Shown here: piece after piece, positions 8,653 to 18,254 of the stretch
Numbering within the stretch: the stretch's first letter is position 1
Layout of the letters: each line of letters begins with the position of its first letter
Assembly: GCA_965222825.1 (NCBI GenBank)
Contig: OZ244964.1
Span: 1,426,001 to 1,490,000, forward strand
Direction of reading: 5' to 3'
Length of the DNA: 64,000 nt
DNA from: G965207335 sp965222825
GTDB taxonomy: Bacteria; Pseudomonadota; Gammaproteobacteria; PS1; Pseudothioglobaceae
Notes under the pieces: generated by a model
The model's input: the letters and a program-made list of their open reading frames with translations, nothing else
What the model was told of the DNA's origin: nothing
Databases searched by the model: none
Made by a program: the position numbers and the translations under genes

Positions 8653-9787
8653 TTGCTGTTAACGATGGAAAATAATAACCAACAATTATAAGCAATAAAG
8701 ATAAAAATCCTAAAAATTTACCCAATAAATTTGCAATAGAGGATATTTTAGTTGAAATAACTGTTAATCTGCTAAGTAAGGCAAATATTACACTGTCTAT
8801 TAATTCTAATTGTGCTGATAAAACAGATTTTTCAAAACTAGCAAAACTATTATAAAATATTGGTGACCAATATATATGATCATTAACAGCACTAGATAGG
8901 TTATCGCCATCATTCATTTTATCAATAAGTAGTTGCACTGCTTGAACATCGGTATCGGACTCCATACTAGATCTAATAATTAATAATGCCTTGCTAATTG
9001 AAATTCCAGACTTAAATAATGGTTTAAATATCATTAATAACAGTGCTGACCTTTTGAGAACAAAAAATTCATCTAGTATTTTAAGAACTGGTATTTTTCT
9101 TATAAATGGACGAATTTTTTTCTTAAATAATAAAATAGTAGCAATAATAGTAAGTATTGTAAGCCATATTTGCAAATCATTATTATAAATGAATAATAAA
9201 ACACTTGTCATAAAATTGGTTTCTGCATGTAGTGTTGAAGTAAGGCTTTTTAGTGCTGGGGCTATTATTTTTGGTAGTAGCATCAGCATAGCAAATGCTA
9301 TTAGAATTATTATGCCACTTTGAGTAAATGGCGATTTTACTTGGTCTTTAATTTTTTTTTGGGTTTGTAGATAAATCATAGAGCTATTTAGAGCATCGTG
9401 TAGCCTACCTGAGCTCTCACCCGATGCAACTAAGGCAACAACAGGCTTACCAATACCAGCAAGTGCTAAAATATCGCTAATAGTGCTACCATCATCTACT
9501 ATATTATCAATATTTAATTTTTTTATATTGGCTCTTTGGAGGATATTAATAACACCATTGTGCATAGCTTGACCAGAATAAGCTAACGCCCTTATCTCAG
9601 ATATAATTAATTCTTGGGTTTCAATGGCTAGGTTTTTACTACCAAAACTAAATGATTTATTAACGCTTAAAATTCTATCGGTATTAATTCTAGAGTTTTC
9701 GATAGCGTCAAATTTGGTATCGCCTTCAAACTCACGGCGAATTTTTTTACCATTTGCATCAAGGTATTTAATTAAATAATAAGACAT
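8645..9787 (-). CDS. Type IV pilus inner-membrane platform protein (PilC/GspF/PilR family)
   Basis: The 380-residue protein has the GspF architecture: a cytoplasmic N-terminal helical domain, then transmembrane segments near residues 160-180 and 205-225, a second cytoplasmic repeat and a C-terminal transmembrane segment near 355-375. The motif GIGKPVVALVASGESSGRLHDAL corresponds to the family's conserved ASGE(x)SG segment. Platform proteins pair with the PilB/GspE ATPase, present here at 11450-13042. It lies downstream of a G-rich tandem repeat that separates it from the pilin genes. Confidence 0.83.
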   Translation of the reverse strand: MSYYLIKYLDANGKKIRREFEGDTKFDAIENSRINTDRILSVNKSFSFGSKNLAIETQELIISEIRALAYSGQAMHNGVINILQRANIKKLNIDNIVDDGSTISDILALAGIGKPVVALVASGESSGRLHDALNSSMIYLQTQKKIKDQVKSPFTQSGIIILIAFAMLMLLPKIIAPALKSLTSTLHAETNFMTSVLLFIYNNDLQIWLTILTIIATILLFKKKIRPFIRKIPVLKILDEFFVLKRSALLLMIFKPLFKSGISISKALLIIRSSMESDTDVQAVQLLIDKMNDGDNLSSAVNDHIYWSPIFYNSFASFEKSVLSAQLELIDSVIFALLSRLTVISTKISSIANLLGKFLGFLSLLLIIVGYYFPSLTASV

Positions 9788-9845
9788 TTATATATAATAC
9801 AATAATCTTATTATAAAATTAATTTTTTTATTAAAAACTTTAGAA

Positions 9846-10010
9846 GCCCAGCTTTTATAGAATGCAAAGCTGGGCTTTGGTGGGGATTGGGCTTTTATGG
9901 AATACAAAGCTGGGCTTTGGTGGGGATTGGGCTTTTATAGAATGCAAAGCTGGGCTTTGGTGGGGATTGGGCTTTTATGGAATACAAAGTCTAGTTTTAG
10001 TGTAGATTAG
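9846..10010. repeat. 40-bp tandem repeat (four units) with hairpins, between pilin and platform genes
   Basis: Units start at 9851, 9891, 9931 and 9971 with a strict 40-base period; the fourth decays after about 19 bases. Units alternate between a TAGAATGC and a TGGAATAC variant, so the true period may be 80. The repeat is much more GC-rich than its surroundings. GCCCAGCTTT (9846-9855) pairs with AAAGCTGGGC (9866-9875). On the minus strand this hairpin is followed by a TTTTT, so it may end or weaken pilin transcription before the platform gene. Confidence 0.85.
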
Positions 10011-10052
10011 GTTTTTTGTGAAACTACAAACCCCAGTTTCTAGTGTTAGGTT

Positions 10053-10637
10053 TTAATTATCATCGCGAAGCACATATTGCATTAAGAAATCATTAGATGT
10101 GCAATATATTGTTCCATTTTCATCTCCTATATTATCTGCAGAACTTCCTGATATGCCAGCAGTAGTAGATGTAATTGTATAAGTTCCATCTCCTGCACCC
10201 CAAGCAGTATTTTCATCAAAATAAGTGCTTAAATCAGTAGCAGCCTCAATTCTGTTGCTAACACCACCTAAGCCATCAAGAGGATAACAAAGCACTACTC
10301 TTTGGGCAGTGGAGCTTGTTACAGTTGCAGTAAGTGCACTCCAAGCATCGCCCCATTCGGTAGTAGATTCTAAACCATCAGCAATTAATTCTGGGGTAAT
10401 AATTACAGAGCCATTTAATCCTATCCTACCTAAATTAGTAGCATAAGAAAAAATTGCTGTAGGCACATCTTTGCCCAAAAAGTTTTTAGCATTTACTAAC
10501 TTGGCTTTATTTTCCTGAGTTCCTAGCACAAATTGAATGCCAATACTACTTAAAATAGCTACAATTACCATAATTACTAATAATTCTACAAAGGTAAAAC
10601 CTTTTTGCTTATTAACTAGCTTATTCATTCTTTTCAT
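10053..10637 (-). CDS. Type IV pilin, second tandem copy
   Basis: The 194-residue prepilin has a 13-residue positively charged leader ending KQKG, cleavage before FTFVELLVIMVIVAILS, and a C-terminal part with two cysteines suited to a disulfide (CYPLDGLGG and YCTSNDF). A strong AAGGAG lies 7 bases before the ATG at 10637. The first ~55 residues are nearly identical to the neighbour at 10786-11379, and the C-terminal QYVLRD is shared, so the pair arose by tandem duplication with divergence confined to the surface-exposed middle. Confidence 0.87.
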   Translation of the reverse strand: MKRMNKLVNKQKGFTFVELLVIMVIVAILSSIGIQFVLGTQENKAKLVNAKNFLGKDVPTAIFSYATNLGRIGLNGSVIITPELIADGLESTTEWGDAWSALTATVTSSTAQRVVLCYPLDGLGGVSNRIEAATDLSTYFDENTAWGAGDGTYTITSTTAGISGSSADNIGDENGTIYCTSNDFLMQYVLRDDN

Positions 10638-10739
10638 AGCAAACTCCTTTTATTTAACTTAAAGTAAAAACTAATACAACAATCAAACTTAGATTTTTTA
10701 GAAGCCTAACTTCTCAATTATTATGATTTTTGCTTAAAA

Positions 10740-10769
10740 AAAAAGGCACCGTATAAAATGTGCCTTTTT
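10740..10769. terminator. Intrinsic terminator between the two pilin genes
   Basis: A 10-bp stem (AAAAAGGCAC at 10740-10749 with GTGCCTTTTT at 10760-10769) surrounds a 10-base loop. It has A- and T-runs on both sides, so it can terminate in either direction. It lies 16 bases after the stop of the upstream pilin on the minus strand, consistent with strong expression of that pilin and reduced readthrough into the second copy. Confidence 0.8.
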
Positions 10770-10785
10770 AGTTTATGAGATAATT

Positions 10786-11379
10786 CTAATTACCATCACG
10801 AAGCACATATTGCACTAAGAAGTCATTTGCTGAACAATATGTAGTGGCACTACTACCATTTCCTATACCATCACCAACATCGCCTTGAATACCAGCAGTA
10901 GTAACAAGTGTATAAGTTCCATCTCCCTCACCCCAGGAAGTGTTTTCATTAAGATATAGAGTTAAATCATCAGCAGCTTCTTGCCTATTATTAGTACCAC
11001 CTAAACCATCTAGTGGGTAGCATAGCACTACTCTTTGGGTGTCTGCAGATGCAAAACCTGTAAATGCATTCCAAGTATCACCCCACTCAGTAGTAGCTTC
11101 TAAGCCATCATCAGTAAGGTCTTTAGTAATAGTAGATGAGCCACCATTTGTATTAGGTAAACCAGCTCTACCTAGATTAGAAGCGTAAGAGAAAATACCA
11201 GTTGGCACATCTTTACCCAAAAAGTTTTTAGCATTGACTAACTTGGCTTTATTTTCTTGCGTGCCTAACACAAATTGAATACCTATACCACTTAAAATAG
11301 CTACAATTACCATAATTACTAATAATTCTACAAAGGTAAAACCTTTTTGCTTATTAATTAACTTACTCATTCTTTTCAT
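10786..11379 (-). CDS. Type IV pilin, first tandem copy (probable major pilin)
   Basis: The 197-residue prepilin has the leader MKRMSKLINKQKG and a cleavage site before FTFVELLVIMVIVAILSG, plus the CYPLDGLGG and YCSANDF cysteines. AAGGAG precedes the ATG at 11379. It is followed directly by a strong terminator, as expected of a highly expressed structural subunit. The second copy downstream differs mainly in residues 80-110 and 135-175. R64 PilS or TcpA-like type IVb pilins are the closest guess because the cluster order (O-P-Q-S-R) is type IVb. Confidence 0.87.
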   Translation of the reverse strand: MKRMSKLINKQKGFTFVELLVIMVIVAILSGIGIQFVLGTQENKAKLVNAKNFLGKDVPTGIFSYASNLGRAGLPNTNGGSSTITKDLTDDGLEATTEWGDTWNAFTGFASADTQRVVLCYPLDGLGGTNNRQEAADDLTLYLNENTSWGEGDGTYTLVTTAGIQGDVGDGIGNGSSATTYCSANDFLVQYVLRDGN

Positions 11380-11449
11380 AGCACACTCCTTTTATTTAAA
11401 GTAAAAATATAATAATACACTATATTATTTATTTATTTTATTTATTTTT

Positions 11450-13042
11450 TTATTCATAACCTAAGTTTCTTCTTGGTAACGATGATTCTAATTCTTCTAG
11501 GGTAGTAATCTCGCTTTTTATTAACTCAATACCGTGTGCCCACAAATCAAGAAAGCCTTTTTCTTTTTGGCGTTGGTTTAATTGTGCCATAGTTACCTCT
11601 CTAACTATCATATCTGCTATTTCTTCATCAATTAGAGCAACCTCAGCTACTAATGCCCTATCTAGATAACCAAAACCAGCACATTTTGGGCAGCCTTTTG
11701 GGTTTGCTCGCATTATTACATCATCATCTAGTAAGTCTTTATAACGATTATAACTACGAATATTGTCTTTTTTTAATGAGCCAAATAGAATTTTATTAGA
11801 GCAAGTAGGGCAAACCCTTTTTACCATTCTTTGAGCTACAGCTAGAGCTAGGGTATCTGCTAAATCTAGGGTAGATACGCCTAATTTTAGCATTCTTCTA
11901 ATAGCACCCATAGCAGTTCTAGCGTGCAATGTTGATAACACTAAATGCCCAGTCATAGCAGCTTCTACTGTTAAGTTTGCAGTCTCTGTATCTCTTATTT
12001 CACCTACTAGCATTACATTAGCATCTGAGCGTAACATTGTTCTTAGTCCAGAGCTATAACTCATACCAGCTTGATTATTTATCTCTGTTTGGTCAACATT
12101 ATAGATATTTGCTTCAATAGGATCTTCTAGGGTTTGTATGGATACCCCTTTTCTAACCGAATTAATAATATTAAGCAGTGCATATAAAGTAGTAGTTTTA
12201 CCAGAGCCCATAGGTCCGGTATTTAGTATTAAACCATCGCTGTATTTGGCTGATTCTGATAGTAGCACGATTTGTCTTTCTAAAAAATGTAGAGCACTTA
12301 ATGCTCTAGCAATAGCATTACCGTGCACTCTTAACACAAATTTAGGCACAATTTCTCCTGCTATTAGAACAGGCATCATAGCAAGGCGAATATTTATTTT
12401 TAAATTTCTTTCATAAACAATAAATTTACCATCAATAGGTGCGTTATAAATACCAGCGTGTTTGCCTGATAATTGTAAAAAAGTATTAGCCAAAGCAAAG
12501 TAATCATCATCAATAAGTAGGTCAAAAATATGTCTAGTAGCGCCCAAAACTCTAAATTTAACGCTGGCGATTTCATCGGTTCTAGGGGCTATGTGGATAT
12601 CAGATGCATTAGCATCATAGGCTTGCATTACTAAGGATTTTACTTTATCAATTACACCATCTGGTGCTGCTTCCCAAGCCTTGTCTTCTTTTACATCTAC
12701 TGTATGCTCACTAGATTGAAATACGCCAATAGTATTTATGTCAAATCCTAAGGTTTGTTGCGATAAAACAATATCACTAATATACGATGACCAAGGATTA
12801 ACCATCCACAGAGTTTTACCTTCTACAAACCAGTCTTGGTCAGTGGTAGGGGCATCACCATTATAAATATTTAAATTAGCTATATTACTAAATACAGATG
12901 CTATTTGTTCAGCTGCTAAATTTTCATCTAATAAAAAAGAATGTAAATCATCAATTTTTGGCTCAATCCAATGATCAACAATATCTTGTGTGGCATATTT
13001 ATTGGTTACTATATTTTCTTTTATTTGCTTAAAAACACTCAT
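11450..13042 (-). CDS. Type IV pilus assembly ATPase (PilB/GspE/PilQ family)
   Basis: The 530-residue secretion ATPase has Walker A TGPMGSGKTT near residue 270, the Asp box and Walker B region (MLVGEIRD near 340), His boxes (GHLVLSTLHA) and a four-cysteine zinc motif, CPTCSN then CPKCAG, near 425-455. It drives pilus extension together with the platform protein. The ATG at 13042 (MSVFKQ) is chosen; an in-frame start at 13108 would add 22 unrelated hydrophobic residues. It shares domain order with the ICE-borne ATPase at 36960-38630 but is clearly a diverged paralogue. Confidence 0.88.
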   Translation of the reverse strand: MSVFKQIKENIVTNKYATQDIVDHWIEPKIDDLHSFLLDENLAAEQIASVFSNIANLNIYNGDAPTTDQDWFVEGKTLWMVNPWSSYISDIVLSQQTLGFDINTIGVFQSSEHTVDVKEDKAWEAAPDGVIDKVKSLVMQAYDANASDIHIAPRTDEIASVKFRVLGATRHIFDLLIDDDYFALANTFLQLSGKHAGIYNAPIDGKFIVYERNLKINIRLAMMPVLIAGEIVPKFVLRVHGNAIARALSALHFLERQIVLLSESAKYSDGLILNTGPMGSGKTTTLYALLNIINSVRKGVSIQTLEDPIEANIYNVDQTEINNQAGMSYSSGLRTMLRSDANVMLVGEIRDTETANLTVEAAMTGHLVLSTLHARTAMGAIRRMLKLGVSTLDLADTLALAVAQRMVKRVCPTCSNKILFGSLKKDNIRSYNRYKDLLDDDVIMRANPKGCPKCAGFGYLDRALVAEVALIDEEIADMIVREVTMAQLNQRQKEKGFLDLWAHGIELIKSEITTLEELESSLPRRNLGYE

Positions 13043-13210
13043 TTGATAACTTCTAATTAACCTTATAATTTTTATAAAAAGCAAGGCTTTTGAATTACCA
13101 AAAAGCATAGCAATTCTTACGGAGTTAAATCCCTGCTTTTATTATTTGCTTAAAACACCTATCTTTTGGTATAGGCAAGGCTTGTACCAAGTTTACTTGC
13201 TTAAAAACAC

Positions 13211-13807
13211 TTATTTTATAACCTCAATATCAATAAGTTCATCAGAATTCTTATGCTCTAATTTAACTAAACTGTCTGTTATAATATCATTAATAACATA
13301 ATTGTTTGCTAGTTTATCGCCTATTGCATGTTTTTTAATTGTATCACCAGATAAAAATAGTGCATAATTATTAAAAAATCCTATTAATTTTGGTTTTTTT
13401 GGTAGTTTAAGTTTTGATTTTTTTAGTATTCCTTCCCCAGTATCGCAATCTATACCTTGATTTTTGCAAGCGTCTTTTTTCTTAGCTAGTGCTAGTTGGG
13501 CGTCTATTAATTTTTGCTCTTGTGATATTTTATCTAATTTATTTTGAATAGTATCCCTCAGTGGCTTGCCTGTTTTGCAATCTATACCTAGTTTTTTACA
13601 TTTTTCTTGGATTTTAAAGTCTTCTATATAAGCATTGATAATTTCTTTATTTTCTGCTAATTTTTTTAAAACTTGTTGTTGCTGTTTTTCTTTGGTAAAT
13701 TCTATGCGTAGTTTTTGTATTTCTTCATCAATAGTGCTAGCATTAACTATAAATACAAATAGTAGCATTGATAAGTGCAGTATAAATTTATAATAATTGT
13801 CTAACAT
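13211..13807 (-). CDS. PilP-like type IVb pilus biogenesis protein
   Basis: The 198-residue protein has an N-terminal hydrophobic segment (residues 9-22) acting as signal peptide or anchor, a long charged helical region, and two copies of the pattern C-x5-C (CKKLGIDC and CKNQGIDC) about 45 residues apart. The C-terminal 60 residues look like a small beta domain. The ICE gene at 36514-36960 has the same layout with one such cysteine pair, and both sit just upstream of the ATPase gene, the position of PilP in R64-type clusters. Assignment rests on layout and position. Confidence 0.6.
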   Translation of the reverse strand: MLDNYYKFILHLSMLLFVFIVNASTIDEEIQKLRIEFTKEKQQQQVLKKLAENKEIINAYIEDFKIQEKCKKLGIDCKTGKPLRDTIQNKLDKISQEQKLIDAQLALAKKKDACKNQGIDCDTGEGILKKSKLKLPKKPKLIGFFNNYALFLSGDTIKKHAIGDKLANNYVINDIITDSLVKLEHKNSDELIDIEVIK

Positions 13808-13829
13808 ATTTGTATTTTATGGTTATGTA

Positions 13830-14318
13830 TTATCTACTGCCAAAAATAGTTAAATGTGCCGTAGCCTTGTTATTGTCAATTAAAATATTACCAAAATTAG
13901 TTAATAATTTGGTATTTTTTATGTCATATATTGCTAATAAAATATTTATTAACCTGCCTTTTAGGGTAATATTTTGTTTGTTGGCATTTTTTGCTGTTTT
14001 TGTTTTCTCCATAACTAAATTATATAGCAAAAAATAATTTTGTGCATATTCTAACTCAGTTTTTAGTTCTGGTAATATTGCTAGTTTCTCAGTTATTTGT
14101 ATTTCTTTGTTAATTTCAGCTAACTCTGTTGTTATTTTGCTTAGTTCATTTTTTTCAGTTCCTAGTTTATCAAATATATCATTATCTATAGCGAAAATAA
14201 TATATATAATCCACACAATTAATATTATTGTTGCATTGGCGTATAACCAATTTTTTGCAGATAGTAATACATCTATAATTTTCTTTTTTTGTTTACTTGA
14301 TGCTATTTCATTTGTCAT
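13830..14318 (-). CDS. Single-pass membrane pilus assembly protein
   Basis: The 162-residue protein has one transmembrane helix at about residues 30-48, then a coiled-coil stretch (60-95) and a small C-terminal domain, the bitopic topology of PilN/PilO-type alignment-complex proteins. GGAG lies 7 bases before its ATG at 14318, and it overlaps the upstream gene by 11 bases. The counterpart in the ICE cluster at 36047-36517 has the same size and position. I do not recognise a specific family. Confidence 0.6.
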   Translation of the reverse strand: MTNEIASSKQKKKIIDVLLSAKNWLYANATIILIVWIIYIIFAIDNDIFDKLGTEKNELSKITTELAEINKEIQITEKLAILPELKTELEYAQNYFLLYNLVMEKTKTAKNANKQNITLKGRLINILLAIYDIKNTKLLTNFGNILIDNNKATAHLTIFGSR

Positions 14319-15198
14319 TACTACTCCAAGTAATCTTTATTTTATTATTATTTTTACTAATTTTAAAATCATCAGATAATTGCGACATCCACGGTGCTAA
14401 ATTATCAAATTCCATAGTAATATCTTTATTGTGGAGTGATATTTCTAATTTTATTTCCGCATTGACACTAGCTAATTTAATAAGCCCAGGTAATATATTT
14501 GGCATTGAATAATCTGTGTGGGACATTATATGAGTTTTTTGTAGTTTAGTTAGCTGTATTTTTTTTCTTTTTAGGTCAGCATCCTTAGTTAGCAATTCTT
14601 TGTGTGTTATATTATTATAGGCAAGATAATTATCTCTCATATAAGGGTATGCTATGTCTATTAGCAATAAAAGGCTAGTAAAAATTATAGCACTAGATAT
14701 TATTAGATATAATGATATTTTTCTAGTAATAGCACGATTTTTTTTATATTTATCAATAGGTCTTAGAATTTCATTAGATAAATCGGATACCAATAATTTA
14801 TAATTTATATCTACTACTGTTTTTTTAAAATCATCATAACCAAACAAGCCTAGAAAATTATTATTTATTATTAAGCCGTTTTTGTATTCGCCACCATCGC
14901 GGTTATAGTATAGATAAATACCATTATTATCTGTATTATAAGCAACTAATAATTGCTCATTAGCACTTAGGTTTATTTGTCCTGTTGTATATAATAATTG
15001 CCAAATGCCAAAGCAAGGAGTTTGTTGATCTTTTTTACGGATATTTTCTAATGATTCGTTATTAACATAAAATCCATTATTATCAATGCCTAGAATTTCA
15101 AATAATCCCGGTCTTTTATTTTTTTCTAGGTAATTATCTAATAGTAAAATGATATTTTTACCATTAATGTTATTTAATTTATTTAGGACATAATCCAT
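14308..15198 (-). CDS. PilO2-like type IVb pilus inner-membrane protein
   Basis: The 296-residue protein has a cytoplasmic N-terminal domain of about 165 residues, one transmembrane helix near 168-190 and a periplasmic C-terminal part with a short coiled coil. This topology (large cytoplasmic domain first) fits PilO2 of R64-type pili and matches the ICE gene at 35256-36068. It is the first gene of the minus-strand cluster. The motifs are weak, so the family is inferred from order and topology. Confidence 0.5.
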   Translation of the reverse strand: MDYVLNKLNNINGKNIILLLDNYLEKNKRPGLFEILGIDNNGFYVNNESLENIRKKDQQTPCFGIWQLLYTTGQINLSANEQLLVAYNTDNNGIYLYYNRDGGEYKNGLIINNNFLGLFGYDDFKKTVVDINYKLLVSDLSNEILRPIDKYKKNRAITRKISLYLIISSAIIFTSLLLLIDIAYPYMRDNYLAYNNITHKELLTKDADLKRKKIQLTKLQKTHIMSHTDYSMPNILPGLIKLASVNAEIKLEISLHNKDITMEFDNLAPWMSQLSDDFKISKNNNKIKITWSSNDK

Positions 15199-15562
15199 TA
15201 AGCAACCTCTGATTAACCCTTAAAAGTAAGGCTTTAGCTATATGATAATCACCCTGTTTTTTAGCGATTCAAAAACCTCACTTTTTACAAAAAGTATAAT
15301 TTTACAACAATAGTTTATAAGGATTACACTATTTTTTAACAACTAAGACTAATTTTTAGTGATATACTTTTTAATTTAAAGCAGGGGTATTAACTTTTAG
15401 ATAATATATAGTTGTCTATTTAGGTTGGACTATTTATTATAAAGTTTTAGTTTAGTTTAGTTTTTTGTTATTGTACAATGGTCTTAAAATTATACAAGAA
15501 CATCTAATTAGCTATGCTAAAATTAGCAAATTTATAATTTTTTAAAATTTTATTTAAAAAAT
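15199..15562. other. Divergent intergenic region between pilus cluster and parE
   Basis: These 364 bases separate the minus-strand pilus operon from plus-strand parE and must hold both promoters. It is very AT-rich, with a run of TTTAG repeats near 15445-15463 and a short dyad GCTAA-AA-TTAGC at about 15524-15535. No ORF with a ribosome binding site and no convincing -35/-10 pair with correct spacing was found. Confidence 0.4.
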
Positions 15563-17449
15563 ATGGCTATTTATGATTCTAAATCAATTGAGATATTATC
15601 TGGGCTAGAGCCTGTGCAAAAACGCCCAGGTATGTATACTGATACCGAAAGGCCAAACCATTTAGCACAAGAAGTAATTGATAATAGTATTGATGAAATA
15701 ATAGCTGGACATGCTAATTTAATTGAAGTTAATTTACACAGAGATAATAGTATAACCATAGAGGATAATGGTAGAGGTATGCCTGTTGATATTCATCCTA
15801 AAGAAGGTATTCCTGGGGTCGATGTTATTTTAACCAAATTACATTCTGGTGGTAAATTTTCTAACAAACATTATCAATTTTCAGGAGGATTACACGGAGT
15901 TGGAGTATCGGTAGTTAATGCCTTATCTAACTTGCTAGAAGTGTGGATAAAACGAGATGGCAAAGAATACTTTACATCTTATAAAAATGGTGTTAAACAA
16001 ACAAACCTTAGTGTTATTAGCACAGTTGGTAGAAGAAATACTGGCACTAAGATTAAATTTAATCCCAATACTAAGTATTTTGATAATGCTAAATTTTCTA
16101 TTACTGCACTAAGGCATAATTTACGCTCGAAGGCTATTTTATTAAATGGCTTAACAGTAATTTTTAATAATGAGATTGATAAAACTAGAGATGAATGGCA
16201 TTATGAGCAAGGATTAAAAGACTATTTAACAGTTGCTACTGATGATTTAGAATGCTTGCCTATACAACCATTTGTAATTAGTAGTAATGTCAATAAAGAG
16301 CATATAGATTGTGCACTTGCTTGGGTAGTCAATGATAAAAACACCATTGCTGAGAGTTATGTAAATTTAATACCAACAACTCTGGGGGGAACTCATGTAA
16401 ATGGACTTCGTTCTGGTCTAACAGAAGCACTAAAAGAATTTTGTGAATTTAGAAACTTACTACCAAAAAATATTAAACTAACGCCCGAGGATATTTGGCA
16501 ACAAATTACTTATATTTTATCTGTTAAAATATTAAACCCACAATTCTCGGGACAAACAAAAGAAAGATTATCCTCAAAAGAATGTGCATATTTTGTAAAT
16601 TCTATTGTTAAAGATGCTTTTAGTTTATGGCTTAATCAAAATTCTGATATTGGTGAAAAAATTGCAGAACTAGCAATACAAAACGCACAATCAAAACTAA
16701 AAAATAATAAAAAAGTAGTGCGTAAAAAAATAATTAGTGGTCCAGCATTACCGGGTAAATTATCAGATTGTAGTTCAACAAATTTAGCAAAAACAGAATT
16801 ATTTTTAGTAGAAGGTGACTCAGCAGGGGGCTCGGCTAAACAAGCCAGAGATAAAGAATATCAAGCTATCTTACCACTAAGGGGCAAAATTCTAAATACT
16901 TGGGAGATAGAATCGCATCAAGTTTTAGCCTCAAATGAAATACATGATATTAGTGTTGCTATTGGCTTAGATCCTAGTAATAATGACTTATCAGGGCTTA
17001 GGTATGGTAAGGTTTGTATTCTAGCTGATGCAGATTCTGATGGCTTACACATTGCAACTTTAATATGTGCCTTATTTGTGCGTCATTTTCCAGCCTTGGT
17101 TGATGCTGGTTGTGTATTTGTAGCCACACCACCTTTGTATAGAATTGATACTGCAAAAGAAACCTATTACGCCCTAGATGAAACAGAAAAAGAAAAAATT
17201 ATTACAAAGATTAATGGCAAAAAAGTAAATGCTAAAATTCAAGTGCAACGCTTTAAAGGCTTGGGAGAGATGAATCCATCGCAATTAAGAGAAACCACTA
17301 TGTTGCCTAGTTCTAGGTCATTAATGTGTCTAACATTAGATAATATTGGACAAACTGAAAATATAATGGATATGCTATTGTCTAAAAAGCGTGCATCAGA
17401 TAGAAAATTATGGCTAGAAGACAAAGGAAACTTAGCTAATGTCAAATAG
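15563..17449 (+). CDS. parE: DNA topoisomerase IV subunit B (ParE)
   Basis: ParE is the ATPase subunit of topoisomerase IV, which decatenates daughter chromosomes. The 628-residue protein has the GHKL ATPase motifs (EVIDNSIDE, EDNGRGMPV, GGLHGVGVSVVNAL), the TOPRIM motifs EGDSAGGSAKQARD and DADSDGLHI, and ends with RFKGLGEMNPSQLRETTM. YTDTERPNHLAQEVIDNS at the start and the ~630-residue length distinguish ParE from GyrB (about 800). No parC lies nearby. It overlaps queC by 11 bases. Confidence 0.94.
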   Translation: MAIYDSKSIEILSGLEPVQKRPGMYTDTERPNHLAQEVIDNSIDEIIAGHANLIEVNLHRDNSITIEDNGRGMPVDIHPKEGIPGVDVILTKLHSGGKFSNKHYQFSGGLHGVGVSVVNALSNLLEVWIKRDGKEYFTSYKNGVKQTNLSVISTVGRRNTGTKIKFNPNTKYFDNAKFSITALRHNLRSKAILLNGLTVIFNNEIDKTRDEWHYEQGLKDYLTVATDDLECLPIQPFVISSNVNKEHIDCALAWVVNDKNTIAESYVNLIPTTLGGTHVNGLRSGLTEALKEFCEFRNLLPKNIKLTPEDIWQQITYILSVKILNPQFSGQTKERLSSKECAYFVNSIVKDAFSLWLNQNSDIGEKIAELAIQNAQSKLKNNKKVVRKKIISGPALPGKLSDCSSTNLAKTELFLVEGDSAGGSAKQARDKEYQAILPLRGKILNTWEIESHQVLASNEIHDISVAIGLDPSNNDLSGLRYGKVCILADADSDGLHIATLICALFVRHFPALVDAGCVFVATPPLYRIDTAKETYYALDETEKEKIITKINGKKVNAKIQVQRFKGLGEMNPSQLRETTMLPSSRSLMCLTLDNIGQTENIMDMLLSKKRASDRKLWLEDKGNLANVK

Positions 17450-18119
17450 GGCTATTAAAAAAGCCATTATTTTGTTATCAGGAGGTTTAGATTCAACTAC
17501 TGTATTAGCCATTGCTAAACAACGCAATTATAATTGTTATGCACTAAGTTTTAACTATGGGCAAAAACAAAAATCAGAATTAAACGCTGCCAAAAAAATA
17601 GCCAAACAAAACCAAGTAGTAGAGCATAAAATTATAAATATTCCTACTCTACAAGGCTCAGCATTAACTAATAGTAATATCAAGGTGCCTAAATATAAAA
17701 ATAATGGCAATATCCCTATTACCTATGTGCCTGCTAGAAATACTATTTTTTTATCATTTGCACTAGCTTGGGCAGAGCTAATCGCTTGTTGTGATATTTT
17801 TATTGGCGTTAATAACATAGATTACTCAGGCTATCCTGATTGTCGTCCCCAGTATATTGATGCCTTTACCAAAATGGCTAATTTGGCAACTAAACAGGCT
17901 ATTTTAGGTAAGAAAACTACCATCCACGCCCCGCTTATTAATTTATACAAAGCCGATATTATCAAGTTGGGTTTATCAATAGGGGTAGATTATGCCCAAA
18001 CCGTTTCTTGTTATCAAGCAGATAAAAAAGGCAATGCTTGTGGTATATGTGATGCTTGTGCTTTTAGAGCAAAAGGCTTTGCCCAACTTAATCAAAAAGA
18101 CCCAACACGATATGTTTAA
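17439..18119 (+). CDS. queC: 7-cyano-7-deazaguanine synthase QueC
   Basis: QueC converts 7-carboxy-7-deazaguanine to preQ0 in queuosine synthesis. The 226-residue protein has the PP-loop SGGLDSTT near residue 14, YVPARNTIFLSFALAWAE in the middle and the zinc-binding C-x-n-C-x2-C-x2-C set in SCYQADKKGNACGICDAC near residues 188-205. The ATG at 17439 lies within parE, giving an 11-base overlap and probable co-transcription. Other queuosine genes are not in view. Confidence 0.95.
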   Translation: MSNRAIKKAIILLSGGLDSTTVLAIAKQRNYNCYALSFNYGQKQKSELNAAKKIAKQNQVVEHKIINIPTLQGSALTNSNIKVPKYKNNGNIPITYVPARNTIFLSFALAWAELIACCDIFIGVNNIDYSGYPDCRPQYIDAFTKMANLATKQAILGKKTTIHAPLINLYKADIIKLGLSIGVDYAQTVSCYQADKKGNACGICDACAFRAKGFAQLNQKDPTRYV

Positions 18120-18254
18120 AACTGAATAATTTTTACTATATGCCTAAGTTATATTTTATATAATAGAATACCTAGTTTAATTTAACTTTTTGTAGATTTT
18201 TTACAAGTGTAACTAAACAAAATTTATATTACATTATGTATTAAATGTTATTGC

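Noticed and set aside
9846..10010. CRISPR or transposon end at the 40-bp repeats
   Set aside because: The repeats are head-to-tail with no unique spacers, no terminal inverted repeats and no transposase.
13043..13210. Shared repeats among the spacers at 13043-13210, 15199-15320 and 19160-19290
   Set aside because: Words such as AAGGCTTT and CCCTGCTTTT recur, but I could not align them into a consistent repeat unit.
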